Part shown: in pieces, positions 35,733-45,814 of the stretch
Layout: the number at the start of each line of letters is the position of its first letter
Position numbering within the stretch: position 1 is the stretch's first letter
DNA from: an uncultured Oscillospiraceae bacterium
GTDB taxonomy: Bacteria; Bacillota; Clostridia; Oscillospirales; Acutalibacteraceae
Direction of reading: 5' to 3'
Assembly (NCBI GenBank): GCA_902489595.1
Contig: CABUAS010000006.1
Location: 1 to 45,814, forward strand
DNA: 45,814 nucleotides
Notes under the pieces: model-generated
The model's input: the letters and a program-made list of their open reading frames with translations, nothing else
Databases searched by the model: none
What the model was told of the DNA's origin: nothing
Position numbers and translations under genes: made by a program

Positions 35733-37386
35733 TATAGAAAATATCGCAGTTATTGAAAAAGCAGAAATTGAATTCAGCGGCGGTCTTAATGTTTTGACGG
35801 GTGAAACAGGCGCAGGTAAATCTATCGTTGTAGATTCCATAAATGCTATTCTCGGCGAAAGAACATCTCGTGAACTTGTGAGAAACGGCGCAGATTATGC
35901 TTTTGTTTCCGCTTTTTTTGATAATCCTGCCGATATTGTTATTGATAAAATTAAATCATTCGGTTTTGATGCTGATGCTGACGATGGTTTGCTTATTACA
36001 AGAAAGATTACTTCAAACGGTAAATCCGTCTGTAAAATTAACGGCGGCACCGTTACTGTTTCCATGCTTAAAGAGGTCGGTCAGCTCCTTGTAAATATTC
36101 ATGGTCAGCACGACAGCCAGGCACTTTTAAACCCCGATAAGCATTTTGAGTTTATTGATATGATGTGCAGTGATGAAAACATACTGCAAAATTATAAAGA
36201 ATGTTTTCATCAGCTTATTACCGTAAGGCGTAAACTGAAAGCAGTTGCTGTTGATGAAGAAAGCAAAGATAAAGAACTTGAACTGCTTGATTATCAGATA
36301 AAAGAACTAATTGACGCCGATATAACAGTCGGCGAGCGTGAAGAACTGCAAAAGAAAAAATCAATTATTGAAAACAGCGAAAATATTTTGAATGCACTTA
36401 ATAATACCTTGTATTTTCTTAACGGTGATGATGAAAATCAGGGCGCAGTTTCAATGATTAATCTTAGCGCAAAAGAAGTATCTTCGGTAAATAACAGTGT
36501 TGAACTTGAAAAAATATCATCTGAATTATATGATACTGCCGACCGCCTTGAAAATATTAAAGATATGATTTTATCACAGTTATCTCAACTCGAATTTGAT
36601 GAAAATGAGCGTGAAAAGGTTGAAGAGCGGCTCGACCTTTTGTATAGATTAGGTCATAAATACGGCAGTACCGAAGAAGAAATGCTTGAATTTCTGAATA
36701 ATGCCGAAAAGCAGAAAAATTCTATTCTGCACAATGATGAAGAACTTGAAAAATTAACTGTTTTGTATGATGAATATTTAGAAAAAGCAGTTGAACTTGC
36801 TGACAAACTTTCCGAAGAGAGAAAGAAAACCGCTAAAAAATTTGAAAAAGCAGTAAAAGAACAACTTGAATTTCTTGATATGCCCAAGATTTCATTTGAG
36901 GTCCATTTTGATAAAGGCAATCTGACTTCAAACGGCTATGATAAAATTGAATTTTTAATTGCTACAAATGCCGGCGAGAGTGCAAAACCGCTTGCAAAAA
37001 TTGCCTCGGGCGGTGAACTTTCAAGAATTATGCTTGCAATTAAAAGCATAATAGCCTATAATGACACAATCGGAACTTTAATTTTTGATGAAATAGATAC
37101 AGGTGTTTCGGGCAGAGCAAGCAGAAAAATCGGTCTTCGGCTCAAATCGGTTTCGGATAATGCACAGGTTATTTGTGTTACTCATTCTGCGCAGATTGCA
37201 TCTGTTGCAAATGAACATTATTTAATTAAAAAATCTGTTAATAACAACAGAACGTATACAGAAGTAGCCCCTCTTGATTTTAACGGCAGAAAATATGAAC
37301 TTGCAAGGATTATGGGCGGTCTTGAAATAACAGATACTCTGCTAAAAAGTGCAGAAGAATTATTACTTTCCAAGGAGGAAATATAA
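35716..37386 (+). CDS. recN: DNA repair protein RecN
   Basis: SMC-like ATPase acting early in double-strand break repair. It has 556 residues: Walker A GETGAGKS near the N-terminus (about 30-37), a central pair of coiled coils, and a C-terminal half with the signature SGGELSRIMLAIKS, Walker B LIFDEIDTGVSGR and the final THSAQIAS histidine loop. It ends exactly where tyrS begins. In Bacillus and many Clostridia recN is followed by spoIVB and spo0A; here it is followed by tyrS. Confidence 0.95.
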   Translation: MLKTLNIENIAVIEKAEIEFSGGLNVLTGETGAGKSIVVDSINAILGERTSRELVRNGADYAFVSAFFDNPADIVIDKIKSFGFDADADDGLLITRKITSNGKSVCKINGGTVTVSMLKEVGQLLVNIHGQHDSQALLNPDKHFEFIDMMCSDENILQNYKECFHQLITVRRKLKAVAVDEESKDKELELLDYQIKELIDADITVGEREELQKKKSIIENSENILNALNNTLYFLNGDDENQGAVSMINLSAKEVSSVNNSVELEKISSELYDTADRLENIKDMILSQLSQLEFDENEREKVEERLDLLYRLGHKYGSTEEEMLEFLNNAEKQKNSILHNDEELEKLTVLYDEYLEKAVELADKLSEERKKTAKKFEKAVKEQLEFLDMPKISFEVHFDKGNLTSNGYDKIEFLIATNAGESAKPLAKIASGGELSRIMLAIKSIIAYNDTIGTLIFDEIDTGVSGRASRKIGLRLKSVSDNAQVICVTHSAQIASVANEHYLIKKSVNNNRTYTEVAPLDFNGRKYELARIMGGLEITDTLLKSAEELLLSKEEI

Positions 37387-38607
37387 ATGGGAGTTTATGA
37401 AGAATTACAGCAGCGCGGTCTTATTGCACAGGTTACTAATGAAGACGAAATCAGAGAAATGGTAAATAGCGGTAAGGCTGTGTTTTATATCGGTTTTGAC
37501 TGCACGGCAGACAGCCTGACGGCAGGTCATTTTATGGCTTTGACTTTAATGAAGCGTTTGCAGATGGCAGGCAATAAACCCATCGCTCTTATCGGCGGAG
37601 GCACTACAATGATAGGTGACCCGTCCGGAAGAACAGATATGAGAAAAATGCTTACCCGTGAGGACATAGATCATAACGCCGCTTGTTTTAAACGCCAGAT
37701 GGAGCGTTTTATTGATTTTTCGGACGGTAAGGCTATGATGATAAATAATGCCGACTGGCTTTTAAATCTTAATTATGTAGAACTTCTTCGTGAGGTCGGC
37801 GCTTGTTTTTCAGTAAATAATATGTTAAGAGCCGAATGCTACAAACAGAGAATGGAAAAAGGTCTTTCTTTCCTTGAATTTAACTACATGATAATGCAGT
37901 CTTACGACTTTTATCATCTTTTCAAAAATTATAACTGTAATATGCAGTTCGGCGGTGACGATCAGTGGAGCAATATGCTTGGCGGCACTGAACTTATCAG
38001 AAAAAAACTCGGCAAAGACGCACACGCAATGACTATTACATTGCTTACCGATTCGCAGGGTCATAAAATGGGCAAAACGGCAGGCAATGCTGTTTGGCTT
38101 GACCCGAACAAAACCTCTCCGTTTGATTTTTATCAGTACTGGCGCAATGTTGCTGATGATGATGTTCTTAAATGTATAAGAATGTTGACATTTTTACCTC
38201 TTGATGAAATTGAAAAAATGGATTCTTGGCAGGGCAGTCAGCTTAATACCGCTAAAGAAATTCTTGCATTTGAGCTTACTAAGCTCGTTCACGGCGAAGA
38301 AGAGGCGGTTAAAGCTCAGACAGCAGCAAGAGCGCTTTTCGCAGGCGGTGCTGACAATTCTAATATGCCTACTACAACTCTTGCGGATGATGATTTTACA
38401 GACGGTTTTGTTTCGGTTCTCGATATGATGATTAAAGCAGGTATTGCAAAGTCTAAAGGTGAGGGAAGACGCCTTATTCAGCAGGGCGGCGTAGCCGTTA
38501 ATGATGAAAAAGTAACCGATGTGAATATGTCTATTTCTGCTTCGGATTTTGACAGTGATGTTATTTTAAGAAAAGGCAAAAAGGTTTTCCATAAGTTTGT
38601 AAAATAA
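37387..38607 (+). CDS. tyrS: Tyrosyl-tRNA synthetase
   Basis: Class I aminoacyl-tRNA synthetase charging tRNA-Tyr. It has 406 residues, with a HIGH-equivalent TAGH (45-48), the tyrosine site YDFYHLF...QFGGDDQWSNM, a KMSKS-equivalent KMGKTAGNAVWL and a C-terminal S4 domain (about 340-406). The KMGKT form and length point to the TyrZ/TyrRS-beta-like group. It starts on the base after the recN stop, with AAGGAGG inside recN. There is no room for a T-box leader, so it depends on operon transcription. Confidence 0.95.
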   Translation: MGVYEELQQRGLIAQVTNEDEIREMVNSGKAVFYIGFDCTADSLTAGHFMALTLMKRLQMAGNKPIALIGGGTTMIGDPSGRTDMRKMLTREDIDHNAACFKRQMERFIDFSDGKAMMINNADWLLNLNYVELLREVGACFSVNNMLRAECYKQRMEKGLSFLEFNYMIMQSYDFYHLFKNYNCNMQFGGDDQWSNMLGGTELIRKKLGKDAHAMTITLLTDSQGHKMGKTAGNAVWLDPNKTSPFDFYQYWRNVADDDVLKCIRMLTFLPLDEIEKMDSWQGSQLNTAKEILAFELTKLVHGEEEAVKAQTAARALFAGGADNSNMPTTTLADDDFTDGFVSVLDMMIKAGIAKSKGEGRRLIQQGGVAVNDEKVTDVNMSISASDFDSDVILRKGKKVFHKFVK

Positions 38608-38615
38608 ATATTTTG

Positions 38616-38645
38616 GCAGGCGCTTATTCAGCGTCTGCTTTTTCT
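38616..38645 (+). terminator. Intrinsic terminator after tyrS
   Basis: GCAGGCGCT (38616-38624), a 5-base loop and AGCGTCTGC (38630-38638), with one G-T pair, are followed by TTTTTCTTT. It closes the long yqhY-tyrS operon. Confidence 0.85.
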
Positions 38646-38688
38646 TTGGTGCTGTAATTTTAATAATTTTGTAATCTTATTTAATTGA

Positions 38689-38718
38689 TTAATTACAATA
38701 TATGTGATAAACTATAAT
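38689..38718 (+). promoter_or_regulatory. Possible promoter of ligA
   Basis: A perfect TATAAT lies at 38713-38718, 24 bases before the ligA ATG. The best -35 is a weak TTAATT (38689-38694) at 18 bases. The -10 is convincing and the -35 is not. Confidence 0.4.
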
Positions 38719-38726
38719 GAATTTAA

Positions 38727-41548
<2,822 letters not shown>

Positions 41549-41550
41549 AG

Positions 41551-41578
41551 GTAATAGTGTGAAAAATCACACTATTAC
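41551..41578 (+). repeat. 12-pair perfect hairpin after the unknown gene
   Basis: GTAATAGTGTGA (41551-41562) and TCACACTATTAC (41567-41578) pair around AAAA. It begins 3 bases after the stop of the preceding gene. No T-run follows, so its efficiency as a terminator is doubtful. Confidence 0.65.
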
Positions 41579-41587
41579 GATTATATT

Positions 41588-41627
41588 GCCATCTCAAAAT
41601 TTGCCTGTAGTAAAATTTTGAGATGGC
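41588..41627 (+). repeat. 15-pair perfect hairpin
   Basis: GCCATCTCAAAATTT (41588-41602) and AAATTTTGAGATGGC (41613-41627) pair around a 10-base loop. It is followed directly by the structured segment at 41630. No T-run follows. Confidence 0.65.
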
Positions 41628-41629
41628 TG

Positions 41630-41715
41630 TAATCACCATTAACGCCTTACCAGGCTGCAAGAGGCGTTAATGACTTTTAATTAATTTTTTGTAGCCTGAA
41701 AGGCTATGGTGATTA
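41630..41715 (+). promoter_or_regulatory. Candidate structured RNA leader of murD
   Basis: Outer stem: TAATCACCAT (41630-41639) pairs with ATGGTGATTA (41706-41715), which contains the murD Shine-Dalgarno GGTGA (41708-41712). Inner hairpin: CATTAACGCCT (41637-41647) with AGGCGTTAATG (41662-41672), followed by a T-rich tract, so it may also act as a terminator. The inner loop has CAGGCTGC (41651-41658), which can pair with GTAGCCTG (41691-41698). That excludes the small local hairpin AGCCT-GAA-AGGCT (41693-41705). I do not recognise a known riboswitch class. Confidence 0.5.
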
Positions 41716-41719
41716 TTTT

Positions 41720-43159
41720 ATGTTTAATAATATCAAAGATTACAAAGAGTTTTTAGAATATTTAAAAGATAAGAAGGTTGCTTTTGTCGGTATGGGTGTG
41801 GCAAATACGCCGTGTGCCGAATGGCTTGCATCATATGGCATTGAAGTTTATGCCTGTGATAAGAGAGATAAAGCGTATATAGGCGAAGACATCTGTGCAA
41901 GGCTTGAAGAACTCGGTGTCCATTTTTCACTTGGTGAGAATTATCTTGACGTTTTAACTGATATGGATATCGTTTTCCGTTCAAACGGCATTCTTCCTTT
42001 TCAGAATAATTGGATCGGCGAGTGTATCGAAAGAGGTCAGACTGTTACAAGTGAAATGGAAGTGTTTTTCAGTTTTTGCCCTGCAAAAATTATCGCAGTA
42101 ACAGGCTCTAATGGCAAGACGACCACTACAACCATTATATCCGAAATGCTTAAGGCAGAGGGTAAAACCGTATTTTTAGGCGGCAATATCGGTAAGGCAT
42201 TAATGTGTGAACTTGATAAAATTACAGAAGATGATTATGCAGTTGTTGAACTGTCTTCGTTCCAACTTTTAACTATGGGCAATATGGTTAATAAGCCCGA
42301 TATTGCAGTAGTTACAAATATTGAAAGCACACATCTTGACCACCATATCAGCCTTGATGAGTATGTAGATTCAAAGCGTAATATTCTGATTTATCAAAGC
42401 AGTAATGCAAGAACTGTGCTTAATGCTGACTGTGATTATTCAATCGGCGGAAGAGTGTATCATGATATGCGCTATGATGTTCGTGGGAAATTGTATGAAT
42501 TTTCACTCACCCATGCAGTTGAAAACGGTGCATATCTTACTGATAACGGTGATATTGTTTACGCAGAAAACGGCAGTAAAACTGTTGTAATGAACAGAAA
42601 TGATATTATTATTCCCGGTATTCATAATGTTGATAATTACTGCACGGCAATAGCGGCAGTATGGGGAATTGTTAACCCCGAAACGATGAAAAATGTTGCT
42701 CAGACCTTCGGCGGTGTTGAACACAGAATTGAGTTTGTGCGTGAATATAACGGAGTAAAATATTATAACGATTCTATTGCAACTTCGCCGTCAAGAGTTA
42801 TCAGCGGCCTTAATGCTTTTAATCAGAAAATCATTATGATTTGCGGTGGTTCTGATAAGGGTAATGATATGAGCACAATGGTGCCGTATATTCTTGATAA
42901 GGTTAAATTGCTTGTCTTGAACGGTGCTACGGCTGATAAAATTTATGATGCAGTTGTTTCGTCTGCTGACTATAAAAGCAGCGATATTGAAATTGTAAAA
43001 ACAGATACAATGGGAAATGCACTCATTATTGCAAAAGATAAAGCAGTAAGCGGCGATATTGTTTCGCTTTGCCCTGCCTGCCCTGCGTTTGATCAGTTTA
43101 AAACTTTTGAATATAGGGGCAGAAAATTTAAAGAACTTGTAAACGGATTTGGTGAATAA
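41720..43159 (+). CDS. murD: UDP-N-acetylmuramoylalanine--D-glutamate ligase
   Basis: ATP-dependent cytoplasmic ligase that adds D-glutamate to UDP-MurNAc-L-Ala in peptidoglycan synthesis. It has 479 residues: an N-terminal Rossmann-like domain (AFVGMGVANTP), the Mur ATP loop GSNGKTT (129-135), the central-domain patterns ELSSFQL and TNIESTHLDHH, HNVDNYCTAIAA, EHRIEFV, and the C-terminal DSIATSPSR and CPACPAFDQFKTFEYRG. The last two identify MurD rather than MurC/E/F. The Shine-Dalgarno GGTGA is 7 bases before the ATG, inside the outer stem of the upstream leader. It overlaps the next gene by one base. Confidence 0.95.
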   Translation: MFNNIKDYKEFLEYLKDKKVAFVGMGVANTPCAEWLASYGIEVYACDKRDKAYIGEDICARLEELGVHFSLGENYLDVLTDMDIVFRSNGILPFQNNWIGECIERGQTVTSEMEVFFSFCPAKIIAVTGSNGKTTTTTIISEMLKAEGKTVFLGGNIGKALMCELDKITEDDYAVVELSSFQLLTMGNMVNKPDIAVVTNIESTHLDHHISLDEYVDSKRNILIYQSSNARTVLNADCDYSIGGRVYHDMRYDVRGKLYEFSLTHAVENGAYLTDNGDIVYAENGSKTVVMNRNDIIIPGIHNVDNYCTAIAAVWGIVNPETMKNVAQTFGGVEHRIEFVREYNGVKYYNDSIATSPSRVISGLNAFNQKIIMICGGSDKGNDMSTMVPYILDKVKLLVLNGATADKIYDAVVSSADYKSSDIEIVKTDTMGNALIIAKDKAVSGDIVSLCPACPAFDQFKTFEYRGRKFKELVNGFGE

Positions 43160-44175
43160 TGAAAACAGTTGATTTGATTAAAGATTTGGTTAGTATTCCT
43201 GCCGTATCAGGCTGTGAAGAAAGAATGATTGAATATTTAAAAAATGCTCTTTCGCCCTACGGAGAAGTTCAGGTAGATGCAATGAATAATGTTACCTGCA
43301 CTTTCGGTGAGGGATATCATATTCTTCTTGATGCTCATCTTGATGAAATAGGGATGGTTGTCACTTCAATAACTGATGACGGATTTTTAAAGGTCGGCGC
43401 AGTCGGCGGAATTGATAAAAGAATGCTTTTGGGTTATGAAGTTACAGTATGGGGCAAGCAGGAAATTATGGGTGTTATCTCGACGCTTCCGCCTCATTTG
43501 CAAAAGGCGGACGATGAAAATAAAGTTCCCGAAATAAGTGAAATTTCTATTGATATAGGTATGAGCAGGGAAGAGGCTGAAAAACTTGTTTCTCTAGGTG
43601 ACAGGGTTACATTTAAACGTCAGTTTACACCGCTTCTTAATAATCAAATTTCTTCAAACTGCCTTGATGACAGAACAGGCATAGCGTCAATTCTGCTCGC
43701 TCTTGATGAACTGAAAAAACTGCCTGTTAAAGTTACCGTTTTGTTTTCAACGCAGGAGGAAGTCGGTACACGAGGTGCAAAAACAGGCGCTTTTGCAGTA
43801 AATGCAGATGAATGTATAGCAGTTGATGTTTCTTTTGGCTATTCGCCTGATTGCTCTAAAGAAGAGTGCGGTATTGTTTCAAACGGTGCAATGATTGGCT
43901 ATTCTCCTACACTTGACAGAAATATTTCAAATACATTAAAAAATGTGGCTGAAATAAATAATATTGAGTATCAGTGTGAAATTATGAACGGCAGAACAGG
44001 CACAAATGCCGATGTAATTTCGCTTACCGAAAATGGTATAAAATGCGGTCTTATCTCTATTCCGCTTAAATATATGCACAGTCCCGTTGAGGTTGTTGAT
44101 ATAAATGATATTGAAAGTGTAAGCAAATTAATTGTCGCTTATGCTAAGGAAAAGGCAGGTGTTCACGGTGCTTAA
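43159..44175 (+). CDS. M42 family metallopeptidase, copy 1
   Basis: Di-metal aminopeptidase of the M42 (glutamyl aminopeptidase/TET, also cellulase M) family, expected to trim short peptides in the cytoplasm. It has 338 residues. Metal ligands are visible in DAHLDEIGMV, CLDDRTG, the catalytic pair STQEEVGTRGA, a D in VDVSFG, and the last histidine in YMHSPVEV. It starts on the last base of murD and overlaps the second copy by 8 bases. Its link with murD suggests peptide turnover near wall growth, but that is inference. Confidence 0.92.
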   Translation: MKTVDLIKDLVSIPAVSGCEERMIEYLKNALSPYGEVQVDAMNNVTCTFGEGYHILLDAHLDEIGMVVTSITDDGFLKVGAVGGIDKRMLLGYEVTVWGKQEIMGVISTLPPHLQKADDENKVPEISEISIDIGMSREEAEKLVSLGDRVTFKRQFTPLLNNQISSNCLDDRTGIASILLALDELKKLPVKVTVLFSTQEEVGTRGAKTGAFAVNADECIAVDVSFGYSPDCSKEECGIVSNGAMIGYSPTLDRNISNTLKNVAEINNIEYQCEIMNGRTGTNADVISLTENGIKCGLISIPLKYMHSPVEVVDINDIESVSKLIVAYAKEKAGVHGA

Positions 44176-45169
44176 AAATCTTTGCTCGTTAAACGGCACT
44201 TCGGGCGATGAAAGCCGTGTTCGTGAATATATAATAAATGAAATTAAGAATTATTGTGAATATTCTGTCGATGCACTCGGGTCGGTTATTGCTTTCAAAA
44301 AAGGTAAAAAGTCACCTGTTAAAAAGGTTATGATTTCTGCTCATATGGATGAAGTGGGTTTTATCATTACCTATATAACAGATGATGGTTATCTGAAATT
44401 CAGCCCCGTCGGCGGAATTGACCCTCGTGTTGTTATTGACCGTGTAGTTGATGTCAACGGTACTAAAGGCGTTATCGGTGCTAAAGCAGTTCATCTTTTA
44501 AGTGCCGATGAAAAAAAGAGCGCACCTTCCTTTGATAAAATGTGTATAGACATTGGTGCAAAAAATAAAGAGGATGCAGAAAAATATGTTTCTCTCGGCG
44601 ATTATGCATACTTTGTATCCGATTACAGTGAATTCGGAGACGGATTTGTTAAGGCGAAAGCATTTGATGACAGAATCGGCTGTATGCTGATGATTGAACT
44701 GATTAAATCCGAGCTTGAATATGACACTTATTTTTGCTTTAACGTTCAGGAGGAAGTCGGTCTTCGCGGTTCACAGTGTACCGCCTTTTCGGTTCAGAGT
44801 GATATTTCAGTTGTTCTTGAATCAACTACTGCCGCAGATCTTGACGGCGTAACAGGCGGCAATAAATGCTGCGTTCTCGGTGACGGTCCTGTCGTATCAT
44901 TTATGGACGGAAGAACCGTTTATGACAGGGAATTATTTAATCTTGCTTTTGAAACTGCCAAAGAAAAGGGTATCAAAATTCAGACGAAAACTGCAATCGC
45001 AGGCGGTAACGACGCAGGTGCAATTCAAAGCGCAGGCAAAGGCTCAAAGGTTATGGCAGTATCTTTGCCATGCCGTTATATTCATTCGGGTTCAAGCGTT
45101 GTTAAACTGAGCGATATTGACGCAACAAGAAAACTTATTTTCGCATTGTTGGATAAAATTTATGATTGA
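44168..45169 (+). CDS. M42 family metallopeptidase, copy 2
   Basis: Second M42 aminopeptidase, 333 residues from GTG 44168. The ligand set is intact: SAHMDEVGFI, AFDDRIG, NVQEEVGLRGS, an E in VVLESTTAAD (where copy 1 has D in VDVSFG) and YIHSGSSVV. The frame is open to a TTG at 44132, but the start VLKNLCSLNGTSGDE matches the usual family N-terminus, and CAGGTG lies 6 bases before the GTG. It is clearly related to copy 1 but diverged, so an old duplication or a heteromeric TET particle are both possible. Its stop overlaps the next start. Confidence 0.9.
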   Translation: MLKNLCSLNGTSGDESRVREYIINEIKNYCEYSVDALGSVIAFKKGKKSPVKKVMISAHMDEVGFIITYITDDGYLKFSPVGGIDPRVVIDRVVDVNGTKGVIGAKAVHLLSADEKKSAPSFDKMCIDIGAKNKEDAEKYVSLGDYAYFVSDYSEFGDGFVKAKAFDDRIGCMLMIELIKSELEYDTYFCFNVQEEVGLRGSQCTAFSVQSDISVVLESTTAADLDGVTGGNKCCVLGDGPVVSFMDGRTVYDRELFNLAFETAKEKGIKIQTKTAIAGGNDAGAIQSAGKGSKVMAVSLPCRYIHSGSSVVKLSDIDATRKLIFALLDKIYD

Positions 45170-45814
45170 ACTTTTAGATGAAACTTTTTGTCCAGAAGTA
45201 TACGGTAAAAAAGATATTTTTTCAGTAAAAATATTTTCACTGTTTCGGGCATACGGCACAAAATATCCTTTTATCAGGTTTTATGCACAGAAGAATAACA
45301 GTGAAGTTACTGCAGTTATATGTATTCTTGATAATGATATTACACTGTCTTATATTCAAAATAAGGCAGATATTGAAGAACTGACCGAATTCGTTAATGT
45401 TATGGGCTTTTCAACTCTGCTTTGTGATGATGCTTTTCTTTTGGACAGAGAATATGACAGCGGCATCATAATGAGCAGTGAAAGAAAAACAGAAATTGAG
45501 TGTGATTACACTGATGTTGACGAATATCCGTATCTTTTTGATTTGTTTAATTTTGTTGATTACGGCAATGTTGATTTTGAAAGTTGGTACGTTGATATAA
45601 GCCACCGAATACGCCATGGATGCGCTAAAGCGGTTACGCTTAATGTTGACGGTGAAATTATTTCCTCGGCAATATTTTCCTCCATTTATGAAAATGATGC
45701 CATACTTACAGCCGTGCAGACAAAGTCTGAGTTTAGAAAATCGGGTTATGCATCTGCGCTTGTTTCTGCAATGTGCTGCGATGTTACGGGAACTGTCTTT
45801 TTAATGCGTGAAAA
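45162..45814 (+). CDS. GNAT-like acetyltransferase, cut by window end
   Basis: The frame starts with an ATG overlapping the M42 stop (ATGATTGA) and is open to the end of the window, giving 217 codons. The N-terminal 140 residues are not recognisable. The C-terminal part resembles a GNAT core: a strand pair AVTLNVDGEIISSAIF, then ILTAVQTKSEFRKSGYASALVSAM, where FRKSGYA (191-197) fits the acetyl-CoA loop R-x-x-G-x-G/A. The layout fits two-domain GNAT proteins of Clostridia. The substrate is unknown. Confidence 0.65.
   Translation, partial: MIELLDETFCPEVYGKKDIFSVKIFSLFRAYGTKYPFIRFYAQKNNSEVTAVICILDNDITLSYIQNKADIEELTEFVNVMGFSTLLCDDAFLLDREYDSGIIMSSERKTEIECDYTDVDEYPYLFDLFNFVDYGNVDFESWYVDISHRIRHGCAKAVTLNVDGEIISSAIFSSIYENDAILTAVQTKSEFRKSGYASALVSAMCCDVTGTVFLMRE

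Noticed and set aside
37300..37386. T-box leader for tyrS
   Set aside because: tyrS starts on the base after the recN stop, so there is no untranslated region to hold one.

Overview
This is one contiguous piece of chromosome from an anaerobic, endospore-forming, low-GC Firmicute. A gut-type Clostridia lineage (Oscillospiraceae/Ruminococcaceae-like) fits best. The evidence is a full spoIIIAA-AH operon and sigG, an energy-converting Ech [NiFe] hydrogenase, the Bacillus/Clostridium order yqhY-nusB-xseA-xseB-ispA-dxs-tlyA-argR-recN, strong AGGAGG-type ribosome binding sites and AT-rich spacers. The family placement is inference; no rRNA is present to confirm it. I see no tRNA, rRNA, CRISPR array, phage module or intact transposase.

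Layout. 1-205: spacer with a small dispersed hairpin repeat and a good sigma-A-type promoter. 205-6398: uvrB, a MATE transporter and uvrA in one tight operon. 6514-7281: sigG on the minus strand. 7467-17395: a roughly 10-kb hydrogenase operon, echABCDEF followed by hypF-hypC-hypD-hypE, with a clear promoter at one end (a perfect palindrome overlaps its -10) and a clear terminator at the other. 17396-17790: a gene-free convergent region packed with perfect inverted repeats. 17791-22782, minus strand: a small membrane-anchored protein and prs in one operon, then a 1032-residue GtrA-YfhO fusion. 22922-27625: spoIIIAA-AH behind a sigma-E-like promoter. 27681-38607: housekeeping operon yqhY-nusB-(TsaD-like)-xseA-xseB-ispA-dxs-tlyA-nadK-argR-recN-tyrS. 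38742-41548: ligA plus an unknown membrane protein. 41549-41719: an elaborately structured leader. 41720-45814: murD, two M42 aminopeptidases and a GNAT-like gene cut by the window end.

How the genes work together. Ech would couple oxidation of reduced ferredoxin to H2 formation and ion pumping. Its EchF subunit is enlarged to six [4Fe-4S] motifs in three repeated units. HypF/C/D/E supply the Fe(CN)2CO part of the active site; hypA, hypB and a maturation protease are not in the window, and the large subunit ends right at its last metal motif, so it should not need the protease. The spoIIIA proteins build the channel between mother cell and forespore, and sigG is the late forespore sigma factor. 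The housekeeping operon serves transcription termination, DNA repair, isoprenoid synthesis, NADP formation, arginine control and tyrosyl-tRNA charging.

Most worth a second look: the leader before murD, whose outer stem hides the ribosome binding site and which has a competing loop-to-tail pairing; the triplicated EchF; the GtrA-YfhO fusion, which may join two steps of a three-component glycosylation system; and the TsaD/Kae1 paralogue sitting where folD is found in Bacillus.
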